Shown here: positions 1 through 6,119 of the stretch, one piece after another | Numbering within the stretch: the first letter of the stretch is position 1 | How the letters are laid out: each line of letters begins with the position of its first letter | NCBI GenBank assembly: GCA_003562555.1 | Contig: PWUO01000111.1 | Coordinates: 1 to 6,852 of the forward strand | Direction of reading: 5' to 3' | From: Dehalococcoidia bacterium | Lineage (GTDB): Bacteria > Chloroflexota > Dehalococcoidia > GIF9 > AB-539-J10 | Length of the DNA stretch: 6,852 nucleotides | Made by a program: the position numbers and the translations under genes | Notes under the pieces: model-generated | Database searches by the model: none | What the model was told of the DNA's origin: nothing | The model's input: the letters and a program-made list of their open reading frames with translations, nothing else

Positions 1-33
1 ATTGCGCATGATTGCGTCGTATGCATCCAGTAC
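1..33 (-). pseudogene. Continuation of the acyl-CoA synthetase ATP-grasp domain beyond the TAG
   Basis: Reading on in the same frame past the TAG gives VLDAYDAIMRN up to the window edge. ADP-forming synthetases usually read LxLxxxEEVxxAYxxI at this place. Counting from the preceding LDL, the tyrosine falls exactly where the family has it if the TAG counts as one residue. This supports a single-codon interruption of one gene rather than a natural end. The rest of the ATP-grasp domain lies outside the window. Confidence 0.75.
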
Positions 34-36
34 CTA
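34..36 (-). other. In-frame TAG inside the acyl-CoA synthetase
   Basis: The codons read AAA TAG GTA. Family-like sequence stands on both sides, and the position is commonly glutamate, so GAG to TAG (C to A at plus-strand position 36) is the simplest origin. The truncated product would lack most of the ATP-grasp domain and should not be active. TAG also ends two other genes here at normal C-termini (3695-3697 and 4150-4152), so it acts as a normal stop in this genome. Confidence 0.7.
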
Positions 37-1695
37 TTTCGTGTTCACGAGGTCGAGCGCTACTCCACCAGCATCGCTCTTGTGGATGATGTCCTTCGAG
101 ATGACCTTCATTACCACAGGGTAGCCGATCTCCTCAGCAAACCGAACGGCCTCGTCAGGGCTGTGAGCAATGCGGCTCATCGGTATGGGGATGCCGGCAG
201 CGCGCATGACCTCCTGCGCCTCGCGGGCGAGCAGGAAGTGTCGTCCATCAGCCCGGGCGCAAGCGATAGCCGCGCTGATCGCCGCCACATCAATATCCGC
301 CTTCGCCGGTTCAGCCTGCACACTGCTCTTATTGCGATAGTCTCTGTACAGCGCGCCAAGAAACGAGGTCATTTCGTATACGTCAGGGAACACCGGAATC
401 CCCTTAGCCTTGAGCTCAACGATGCTGCGCTCAACCTCTTCCCCGCCAAACAACGAGAATACGATCGGTTTTACCGGCCGGTACTGTGCGTACCGCTCCT
501 CGGCGATCTGCGTAAATCGTTCAGCGTCAAACGAGCCGGTCTGACACCCCAGGCATGCTACCGAATCGATGTTGTCGTTGTGCAATGCCGCTACGAGCGC
601 CTTGTCGTAGTCCTCGGGACTCGCACCACCGGTCAGATCGATAGGATTCTTGGCAGAACCGAATGATGGCATGACGTCTTCAAACGTCTTCTTCAGGTCT
701 GCAATCTCATCGGACAGGTTCACGCCATACTTCTCGCACGCGTCAGCCGTCAGGACGCCGATACCACCACCATTGGTTATGATGACGCAGTCCTCGCCTC
801 GCGGCATTGCGGCATCCGAGAGGAACTTGCACCAGTTGAGCGCTTCCTGAATGCTTTCCGCCCTGATCACACCGCACTGCCTGGCAATGTCATCGAACAC
901 CTTGTCCTCGCCCGCGAGCGAACCCGTATGAGAGGCCGCTGCCTGCGCACCACGACTGGAGCGACCCGACTTGATAACCACCACCGGCTTCTTCCGGGTT
1001 GTCTTCTTGAGGACTTCGACGAGACGCTCACCTGACTTGACGCCCTCAAGGTACATGAGCACGACCTTGGAATCATCCTGAAAGGCAAGGTACTCGAGAA
1101 GATCCGTCTCATCCACGTCGCACTTGTTGCCTACGGATATCATCGCGGACAGGCCGATCCCTTCCACCTTGGTCTTGCCAATCATCGCAATGCCTATGGC
1201 GCCGCTCTGGGTAATAATCGCGACGTTGCCGCTCCTGATGTCGGAGGGTCCGAACGTTGCATTCAACGAAGAGGCGGAAGAATAGACTCCAAATACGTTA
1301 GGCCCTATGATCCTGATGTCATGCTCACGCGCGAAACGTGCGATTCTGCGTTCTTCAGCGACATTGCCAACCTCAGAGAAACCGGACGTAATGACGATCG
1401 CGAACTTGACGTCCTTGCTCGCACATTCCTCGAGCGCCCCGTAGGCTCGATCAGCCGGGACGACGACCACAGCCACATCGACGGGTCCATCGATATCGGC
1501 CATCCGCCCGTACACTGGCAACCCCAGCAGTTCTCCACCCCTTGGATTGATGGGATAGATCTTATCCCCAAAGCCACCGACAACGATGTTCTCTACTACC
1601 TTGTAGCCGATCTTGCCGGGAGTCTGAGAGGCTCCGATGACAGCGACGCCCCTTGGCTCAAAGAGATACTTCATGCTGGATTCGTTACCTTTCAC
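34..1695 (-). CDS. ADP-forming acetate/acyl-CoA synthetase (fused alpha-beta), cut short by an in-frame TAG
   Basis: Acetate--CoA ligase (ADP-forming) family: acyl-CoA + ADP + Pi gives acid + CoA + ATP in the cytosol. Numbered from the ATG at 1674, residues 1-130 are the CoA-binding Rossmann domain (VAVIGAS near 10-16). Residues about 150-290 are the succinyl-CoA-ligase-like domain, with the expected phospho-histidine H249 in SHTGSLAG. Residues about 300-450 form the next ligase domain. An ATP-grasp domain begins near 460 and includes HKSDAGG (531-537), which carries the second relay histidine. The frame stops at TAG after residue 546, although the family runs to about 700 residues, and the same frame continues to the window edge. 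Two starts are possible. GTG at 1695 has GAGAGG 9 nt upstream and overlaps the previous gene by 11 bp. ATG at 1674 gives the usual family N-terminus but has only AAAGG 13 nt away. I chose the GTG for its binding site. The acyl substrate cannot be told from sequence. Confidence 0.85.
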   Translation of the reverse strand: MKGNESSMKYLFEPRGVAVIGASQTPGKIGYKVVENIVVGGFGDKIYPINPRGGELLGLPVYGRMADIDGPVDVAVVVVPADRAYGALEECASKDVKFAIVITSGFSEVGNVAEERRIARFAREHDIRIIGPNVFGVYSSASSLNATFGPSDIRSGNVAIITQSGAIGIAMIGKTKVEGIGLSAMISVGNKCDVDETDLLEYLAFQDDSKVVLMYLEGVKSGERLVEVLKKTTRKKPVVVIKSGRSSRGAQAAASHTGSLAGEDKVFDDIARQCGVIRAESIQEALNWCKFLSDAAMPRGEDCVIITNGGGIGVLTADACEKYGVNLSDEIADLKKTFEDVMPSFGSAKNPIDLTGGASPEDYDKALVAALHNDNIDSVACLGCQTGSFDAERFTQIAEERYAQYRPVKPIVFSLFGGEEVERSIVELKAKGIPVFPDVYEMTSFLGALYRDYRNKSSVQAEPAKADIDVAAISAAIACARADGRHFLLAREAQEVMRAAGIPIPMSRIAHSPDEAVRFAEEIGYPVVMKVISKDIIHKSDAGGVALDLVNTK

Positions 1696-3604
1696 GTTGT
1701 GGCACCTCTCTGAATAGCATCTTGAGTTCGTACACGTCGTCGGCAATGCGCTTCTCGAGGTCGAACCCCATCTTCTCAAAAAGATGAAGCATTGGTTTGT
1801 TCTCTACGAGCACTTCGGCCGTGAAACCCAACAAACCCTGCCGCTTGGCAAGCAATGTGAGATAAGATAGGAGCTCAGTCCCGATACCCTGATTATGATA
1901 CTCGTCCTTCACCGCGAGCGCAACATCAGCGGTATGCGTTGATTCGTCAATCCCGTACTGACCCAACCCGACGACCTCCTCGGAACTCCCATGCCGAATC
2001 GACGCGAGAATCACCATCTCCCGTGTGTAATCGATAACCACGAACTCCTGAAGCCGCTCATGAGGCATGTCCTTCCGAACCGACATGAATCGGCGATACA
2101 TGCTCTGATCCGAGAGGGAGTAGAAGAAGTCCTTGACCACGGGCTCGTCGGAGATCCTGACGGGGCGCAACACAATCTCAAGACCCTGGCGCGTCGTCCG
2201 GTGAGTCTCCAGTTCCTCGGGATACTCGCCACGCTTCCCAGCGATGAACGCCTGATCCCTGTAGATCAGGGTGCGCCTCTTGGCCTCCTGTATGAGCCAT
2301 GGCCGGAACTTTGGATGCGCGATGGCAATGAGATCCATGGCGCGTTCACGAATGTTCTTGCCATGCAGGTAGGCGATCCCGTACTCGGTGACGACGTACT
2401 CAACGTCGCCACGGTTCAGCGTCACACCGGCACCCTCAGAGATGTGCGGGACGATCCGGGATATCTCGCCCCCGGCAGCAGTTGAGGGTATCGCCAGAAT
2501 GGTCTTTCCGTTGGGCGCCAGTAGCGCACCGCGCATGAAATCGTAGTGGCCGCCAATCCCGCTGTAGAAACGGCTGCCAATCGACTCCGCGGTCGCCTGC
2601 CCCGTAAGATCGATCTCCAGCGCGCTGTTGATTGCGACCATATTCTGGTGTCGTGCGATAACGAGGGGGTTGTTAGTGTAGTCCACGGTCCGAAACTCGA
2701 CTGCGGGATTATCGTTCAGAAACTCGTAGGTCTCCTGCCTGCCCATGCAGAACGTGGCAACGGCCTTGCCACGATCGATGCTCTTCTTGGAGTTGTCGAT
2801 CACTCCCGCTTTCATCAGTTCCACCAGGCCATCTGACAGCAGTTCAGTATGAACACCAAGATGTCGCCTCTGCCCAAGATTGGCCATGATCGCGTTTGGC
2901 ACGTTACCGTAGCCAACCTGAATTGTGTCACCGTCCTGGACAAGGCGAGCCACATACCTTCCGATAGCCGACACCACATCACCATCATCCTCGCCTACTC
3001 CGCGGCGATACTCCAGAACAGGTTCGTCGAAGGGCATTATGTAATCTATCTCGCTGATGTGGATGAAGCTGTCCCCGTGGATGCGGGGCATGTGGCAATT
3101 CGGCTGAGCAATGATTATGTCAGCATTCTCGGTTGCAGCCTTCACGATGTCGACACTCACACCGAGGCTCATGTAGCCGTGGCGGTCGGGCGCGGAAACC
3201 TGAATTAATGCGACATCGATGGAGATGACGCCGCGGCGAAATAGTCTGGGAATCTGCGAGAGCGAGATGGGGCTGTAGTCGGCTACTCCACGATTCACTG
3301 CCTCGCGGGTACTGTCCCCCAGGAAGAAGGAGTTGTGCCGGAAATTGCGCCGAAACTTGTCATTCGTGTAGGGCGCAAGACCAAGTGACCACAGGTGGAT
3401 GACCTCCGTATCGAAGAAGCCCTTGGGGTGTGACTCAACGTAGGCAATAAGGGAGTTCACGAGGTGCTGGGGCTCACCACATCCAGACGCGATGAAAATG
3501 ACATCCCCCCGGTGGATATGACTGAATACCCGGTTCTCGGAGGTGAATTTGTCCGGGTACGCGGAGCGGAGCTCCTCAAGGATAGCGCTGGATTCGTGCT
3601 CCAT
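1685..3604 (-). CDS. Acetyl-CoA hydrolase / 4-hydroxybutyrate-type CoA-transferase fused to a C-terminal GNAT acetyltransferase
   Basis: The protein has 639 residues. Residues 1 to about 430 match the Cat1/AbfT family of CoA-transferases and acetyl-CoA hydrolases, which move CoA between acyl groups through a glutamyl-CoA intermediate. Seen are QVGYGNVPNA near 229-238, HTELLSDG at 252-259 with the likely catalytic glutamate E254, and the family signature FYSGIGGHYDFMRGA from 346. Residues about 475-630 are a GNAT domain with IDYTREM (524-530) and the acetyl-CoA pyrophosphate loop HNQGIG (570-575). The domain resembles the GNAT part of PatZ/Pat protein acetyltransferases. ATG at 3604 is chosen because GAGGTG ends 6 nt before it; an in-frame GTG at 3613 lies inside that binding site. 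A promoter sits just upstream, and the synthetase gene overlaps or closely follows the TAA. Hydrolase and transferase activity cannot be separated by sequence, and the GNAT target is unknown. Confidence 0.9.
   Translation of the reverse strand: MEHESSAILEELRSAYPDKFTSENRVFSHIHRGDVIFIASGCGEPQHLVNSLIAYVESHPKGFFDTEVIHLWSLGLAPYTNDKFRRNFRHNSFFLGDSTREAVNRGVADYSPISLSQIPRLFRRGVISIDVALIQVSAPDRHGYMSLGVSVDIVKAATENADIIIAQPNCHMPRIHGDSFIHISEIDYIMPFDEPVLEYRRGVGEDDGDVVSAIGRYVARLVQDGDTIQVGYGNVPNAIMANLGQRRHLGVHTELLSDGLVELMKAGVIDNSKKSIDRGKAVATFCMGRQETYEFLNDNPAVEFRTVDYTNNPLVIARHQNMVAINSALEIDLTGQATAESIGSRFYSGIGGHYDFMRGALLAPNGKTILAIPSTAAGGEISRIVPHISEGAGVTLNRGDVEYVVTEYGIAYLHGKNIRERAMDLIAIAHPKFRPWLIQEAKRRTLIYRDQAFIAGKRGEYPEELETHRTTRQGLEIVLRPVRISDEPVVKDFFYSLSDQSMYRRFMSVRKDMPHERLQEFVVIDYTREMVILASIRHGSSEEVVGLGQYGIDESTHTADVALAVKDEYHNQGIGTELLSYLTLLAKRQGLLGFTAEVLVENKPMLHLFEKMGFDLEKRIADDVYELKMLFREVPQRER
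1703..1710 (-). promoter_or_regulatory. Ribosome binding site deciding the GTG start of the acyl-CoA synthetase
   Basis: The minus strand reads GAGAGGTG, with GAGAGG ending 9 nt before the GTG at 1695. It lies inside the last codons of the upstream CoA hydrolase gene, so ribosomes finishing that gene (TAA at 1687-1685) would be placed directly on it. This suggests translational coupling. The alternative ATG at 1674 is about 30 nt from this site. Confidence 0.55.
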
Positions 3605-3610
3605 GTGGTT

Positions 3611-3616
3611 CACCTC
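3611..3616 (-). promoter_or_regulatory. Ribosome binding site fixing the ATG start at 3604
   Basis: The minus strand reads CTTGAGGTGAACCACATG. GAGG lies 8 nt from the ATG, which is good spacing. The GTG at 3613 is formed by the last bases of this same site and has no purine-rich site of its own upstream, so it is unlikely to be used. Confidence 0.7.
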
Positions 3617-3636
3617 AAGCGATAGCAGTCATCGGG

Positions 3637-3664
3637 ACTATAGCATGGTGTTGCGCGCGGACAA
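3637..3664 (-). promoter_or_regulatory. Sigma-70-like promoter with extended -10 for the CoA hydrolase-synthetase unit
   Basis: On the minus strand TTGTCC (3664-3659) is followed after 16 bp by TATAGT (3642-3637). A TG dinucleotide stands one base ahead of the -10, giving the extended form TGCTATAGT. Transcription would begin near 3630, leaving a leader of about 25 nt before the ATG at 3604. The site lies in the 90-bp gap after the mgtC-like gene, so the two downstream genes can be expressed separately from ilvD and mgtC. This is motif matching only. Confidence 0.5.
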
Positions 3665-3694
3665 TAACGGTCACAGGGCGGAGGTCGGAACTGC

Positions 3695-4093
3695 CTACTT
3701 GATCTTCGGCAGTTCCAGTGCGATGACCGTCAGCAGGGTCACGATGATAGCGACGAGGTATAGTCCGCAGGCAGCGGCCAGGCCTACCCCGGCAGTTACC
3801 CAGATGGATGCAGCAGTGGTGAGGCCCTCCACTCCGTCAGATCGGCCACGAAAGATGACGCCACCACCAATGAAACCACCTCCGGCAACAACTCCCGATG
3901 CCACCCGAGCCATCTCTGATTGTTCAAAACCGAAAAGGGAGCCGAGTGTGAACGCAGCAGCGCCAAGTGAGATCAGCACGTGGGTACGCATTCCTGCAAC
4001 CTTGCCCCTGATCTCTCGTTCGAACCCGATCACGCCGGCAAGCGCCGCCGCGACGACTAAACGTATCACCACGTCAATCCATGTCGCATCCAT
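3695..4093 (-). CDS. Short MgtC/SapB-family membrane protein
   Basis: The 132-residue protein is very hydrophobic, with four or five membrane segments (roughly 5-25, 36-55, 63-82, 92-111 and 111-128). Family signatures are GFEREIRGKVAGMRTH (23-38), the glycine-rich stretch VVAGGGFIGGGVIFR (68-82) and EGLTTAASIWVTAGVGLA (89-106). This is the membrane core only. It lacks the soluble C-terminal domain of Salmonella MgtC, as many short SapB-like members do. MgtC of pathogens acts in low-magnesium survival and on the F-type ATP synthase; the role of short environmental members is not established. The start is ATG with GAGGTGA 7 nt before it (counted from GAGG), and the stop is TAG. It lies 56 bp behind ilvD and is probably read through from it, since no convincing terminator is seen between them. 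Confidence 0.88.
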   Translation of the reverse strand: MDATWIDVVIRLVVAAALAGVIGFEREIRGKVAGMRTHVLISLGAAAFTLGSLFGFEQSEMARVASGVVAGGGFIGGGVIFRGRSDGVEGLTTAASIWVTAGVGLAAACGLYLVAIIVTLLTVIALELPKIK

Positions 4094-4149
4094 ATCGTCA
4101 CCTCACTGGCGGTGGGCCCTTGCGACGCAGAGGCCCGCCGGCCCTGACG

Positions 4150-4608
4150 CTAATCCTCGAACACAGCCCCTGTGCTTGCGGAGGTTACCTTCTGTGCATA
4201 CCGTTTGAGATAACCCTTGGCAACCCTGGGCTCAAATGCAGGCAGCCGCTCAATCCGCTCACGTATCTCAGCATCGTCAAGATCCACATCGAGCTTCCTC
4301 GCGGGGATATCGATTATGATGGTATCCCCGTCCCTAACAGATGCGATGGGACCACGGGCGGCCGCCTCAGGCGACACGTGACCGATGGCGGAACCCCGGG
4401 TAGCCCCGGAGAAACGTCCATCTGTGATCAACGCAACCTCCTTGTCCAGGCCCAGTCCCGCCAGGAGCGAGGTCGGAGTGAGCATCTCGCGCATTCCTGG
4501 CCCTCCCTTGGGTCCCTCATAGCGGATGATCACTACGTCGCCGGGGTTGATGGACCTGCCCATGATGGCCTTGGTCGCCTCTTCCTCAGAATCAAACACC
4601 CTGGCAGG
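4150..4608 (-). pseudogene. ilvD: C-terminal part of dihydroxy-acid dehydratase beyond the in-frame TGA
   Basis: This stretch continues the upstream reading frame without a shift, starting PARVFDSEEEA. It carries RYEGPKGGPGM and ITDGRFSGATRG, whose serine (residue 470 of the full 555) is the expected catalytic base. The normal IlvD end follows (YAQKVTSAS), then TAG at 4150-4152. The first possible internal start is the GTG at 4599, but no start signal is expected within this domain, so independent translation is unlikely. It is best read as the remainder of the ilvD gene: 152 codons that become useful only if the TGA is an error or is read through. Confidence 0.85.
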
Positions 4609-4611
4609 TCA
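4609..4611 (-). other. In-frame TGA at a conserved glycine of IlvD
   Basis: The codons read CAC AAG TGA CCT GCC. IlvD proteins have GPA(R/K)V here (for example FTGPAKVY in E. coli), so the TGA stands exactly at the glycine. GGA to TGA, meaning C to A at plus-strand position 4611, is a single change. TGA followed by C is a relatively leaky stop context, so some readthrough is conceivable. The many other glycines in this gene use ordinary codons. Confidence 0.8.
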
Positions 4612-5817
4612 CTTGTGCTGCTGCATCTCGGGCGCCACTGCAGCCGCCTTCACCACCGCACCTTCAGGTGCAAGGTTGCCGAACAGGATTGCGAGCCCAC
4701 CAGTTGCAGAATATGGTGCGGCAGGGCTATGAATGACTTCACGATCTCTCACCTGATACTGCGGCACGATCTCACCTATTGTCTTCCCGGTCACCGTCAG
4801 AGCATCGAGTTTCAGGTGACCGATGATCTCCTGCATGACCGCATAGACGCCGCCTGCAGCATTGAGATCCTCGATATGGTGGCTGCCGGCAGGGCTCATC
4901 TTGCACAGGTGTGGCACGGCGTCGCTGATCTCATTGAGCCATGACAGCGGGTAGTCAACACCTGCTTCATGCGCGATAGCGGTGAGGTGCAAGACCGAAT
5001 TGGTGCTACCGCCCAATGCCATGTCCAGAGCGAAGGCGTTGAATATCGCGTCGCGTGTGATCACATCCCTGGGCTTAATGTCACGCGCAAGCGTATCGAG
5101 CACCTGGACGCCGGACCTGAACGCCAGGTCCAGTCTCTGGCTGACCGAGCCCGGAATCGTCCCGTTGCCTGGCAGCGCCATCCCGAGCGCTTCGGTCATA
5201 CAATTCATTGTGTTCGCCGTAAACATGCCCGCACAGCTTCCACAGCCGGGGCAGGCGTTTCGAGTCCACTCCTCGAGTACCTCCTCAGACATGACACCGC
5301 TGACGGTCTTGCCTACTGCCTCGAACATGCTGCTCAGGTCGATCGCGCGCCACTTTCCATCCGCGAATACGTGGCCGGCCATCATTGGACCGCCTGACAC
5401 GAACACCGCGGGGACATTGACACGGGCCGCGGCCATGAGCATGCCGGGAATGATCTTGTCACAGCTGCAGATGAAGACCAGCGCGTCGAACTGGTGCGCC
5501 TCGGCGACCGTCTCGGCTGAATCCGCAATGAGTTCACGGCTTGGCAGGCTGTACTTCATCCCGGGATGGTTCATAGCGATCCCATCGCAAACGCCGATGG
5601 TGTTCACTTCGAACGGCACTCCTCCTGCGCTTCTGATACCCTCCTGCACCGCCCGTGATATCGAATCAAGGTGCATATGTCCGGGAATAATGCGGTTGTA
5701 GCTGTTGATGACACCCACAAACGGCTTATCCCAATCTGCGGCTGTGCAGCCGAGGGCGTAAAACAGTGACCGGTGGGGCGCACGCTCGGCGCCTCGCTTA
5801 ACGAGATCGCTTCTCAT
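4609..5817 (-). CDS. ilvD: Dihydroxy-acid dehydratase, N-terminal 402 residues, ending at an in-frame TGA
   Basis: IlvD dehydrates 2,3-dihydroxyisovalerate and 2,3-dihydroxy-3-methylvalerate to the 2-oxo acids leading to valine, leucine, isoleucine and pantothenate. Family landmarks are NSYNRIIPGHMHL (38-50), VCDGIAMNHPGM (76-87), ICSCDKIIPGM (116-126), ACPGCGSCAGMFTANTMNC (188-206) and MALGGSTNSVLHL (266-278). D78, D120 and K121 fit the magnesium site; C119 and one of the cysteines 189/192/195 fit iron-sulfur ligands. The first loop reads PGH, as in E. coli IlvD, not PCN. The ATG at 5817 has AAGGAGA 7 nt upstream. The frame ends in MQQHK then TGA, and the next codons continue the same domain in frame. 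With the TGA read as one residue the protein would be 555 residues, normal for the family. Alone, this part lacks the catalytic serine and should be inactive. Confidence 0.9.
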   Translation of the reverse strand: MRSDLVKRGAERAPHRSLFYALGCTAADWDKPFVGVINSYNRIIPGHMHLDSISRAVQEGIRSAGGVPFEVNTIGVCDGIAMNHPGMKYSLPSRELIADSAETVAEAHQFDALVFICSCDKIIPGMLMAAARVNVPAVFVSGGPMMAGHVFADGKWRAIDLSSMFEAVGKTVSGVMSEEVLEEWTRNACPGCGSCAGMFTANTMNCMTEALGMALPGNGTIPGSVSQRLDLAFRSGVQVLDTLARDIKPRDVITRDAIFNAFALDMALGGSTNSVLHLTAIAHEAGVDYPLSWLNEISDAVPHLCKMSPAGSHHIEDLNAAGGVYAVMQEIIGHLKLDALTVTGKTIGEIVPQYQVRDREVIHSPAAPYSATGGLAILFGNLAPEGAVVKAAAVAPEMQQHK

Positions 5818-5856
5818 GAGACACTCTCCTTCATGCGACTGACTCGCACAGCCGGA

Positions 5857-5885
5857 ATTCTACAGGAGCAACACGACTGCCACAA
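5857..5885 (-). promoter_or_regulatory. Candidate promoter for ilvD
   Basis: On the minus strand TTGTGG (5885-5880) is separated by 17 bp from TAGAAT (5862-5857), a five-of-six match to the -10 consensus. The leader would be about 33 nt, with AAGGAGA at 5831-5825 before the start. The -35 match is only three of six. Such a short leader leaves no room for a T-box or a leader-peptide attenuator, so control, if any, would be by a DNA-binding protein. Confidence 0.35.
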
Positions 5886-5907
5886 CACGAAGATTGGGAT
5901 TGACCAC

Positions 5908-5924
5908 AGGCCTGCGCGAGGCCT
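5908..5924. repeat. Dyad AGGCCT-5-AGGCCT
   Basis: Two copies of the palindromic hexamer AGGCCT are separated by GCGCG, so they can form a 6-bp stem or act as paired protein sites. The flanks CACA (5905-5908) and TGTG (5929-5932) add partial outer symmetry. There is no T tract on either side, so it does not look like a terminator. It lies upstream of the candidate ilvD -35, where an operator could be. It may be chance. Confidence 0.3.
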
Positions 5925-6040
5925 AACATGTGCGAAACACCAACGGCCCAAGTGTGACACCTCTCCATGGGACACAAAGGATCGGTGGCAGCGATTCATC
6001 CACGGTCTCGTGTAGTAACACCAGGCGGCCCACTCCCGCT

Positions 6041-6075
6041 CGATGCTCACCATAGGGCACGGTGACATCGCGATG
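6041..6075. promoter_or_regulatory. Inverted-repeat cluster upstream of the DUF2520 gene, possible operator
   Basis: CGATG-C-TCACC (6041-6051) is the inverted repeat of GGTGA-CATCG (6061-6070), with one bulged base and a 9-nt loop. Immediately following, CATCGCGATG (6066-6075) is a perfect 10-bp palindrome that shares the right arm, giving three CGATG half-sites in 35 bp. The cluster ends just before the candidate -10 at 6080-6085. A repressor or activator could bind here and control the plus-strand gene. No known regulator can be named. Confidence 0.4.
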
Positions 6076-6079
6076 CGTA

Positions 6080-6085
6080 TATGAT
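6080..6085 (+). promoter_or_regulatory. Possible -10 element of the DUF2520 gene
   Basis: TATGAT matches five of six positions of the -10 consensus and lies 34 bp before the ATG. No good -35 stands at 16-18 bp. GTGACA at 6062-6067 resembles a -35 but is only 12 bp away and overlaps the inverted repeat. The promoter may therefore depend on an activator, or the true element may lie elsewhere. Confidence 0.25.
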
Positions 6086-6119
6086 AAGGAGACAGATACC
6101 GAAGGAGGAGCCAGAACTG

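Larger units (their letters stand above)
5818..6119. other. Divergent intergenic region between ilvD and the DUF2520 gene
   Basis: The spacer has 302 bp without a supportable gene; the open frames crossing it show no ribosome binding site or family-like sequence. It holds the candidate ilvD promoter on the left and a dyad AGGCCT-GCGCG-AGGCCT at 5908-5924. A group of CGATG/CATCG repeats at 6041-6075 and the ribosome binding site of the plus-strand gene lie on the right. Nothing specific is seen between about 5935 and 6035. Confidence 0.6.

Noticed and set aside
4132..4143. GC-rich hairpin GGCC-CGCC-GGCC between ilvD and the mgtC-like gene as a terminator
   Set aside because: The stem is only 4 bp and no T run follows on either strand.
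4150..4599. The C-terminal ilvD piece as a separate gene starting at GTG 4599
   Set aside because: The start would fall inside a conserved domain without its first strand, and the codons between the TGA and the GTG (PAR) are themselves family sequence.
4609..4611. Genetic code change with UGA read as glycine (as in Gracilibacteria/SR1)
   Set aside because: Only one TGA is found among many glycine codons in all genes here, and the DUF2520 gene has none in 244 codons. In such lineages UGA is a frequent glycine codon. No gene here ends in TGA other than this site, so the window alone cannot fully exclude it.
4609..4611. Selenocysteine at the TGA of ilvD
   Set aside because: The family residue is glycine, not a catalytic cysteine, and no selenoprotein form of IlvD is known to me. 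I saw no reason to propose a SECIS hairpin.
4982..5701. Long plus-strand open frame antisense to ilvD, and similar ones at 82-666, 1991-2485, 3543-4208 and 4081-4944
   Set aside because: They mirror well-supported minus-strand genes, show no family-like motifs or ribosome binding sites, and have low-complexity composition typical of the opposite strand of GC-rich genes.
5818..6119. T-box, riboswitch or leader-peptide attenuator for ilvD
   Set aside because: I see no leader peptide rich in branched-chain codons, no T-box-like sequence, and no terminator hairpin with a T tract on the ilvD strand.
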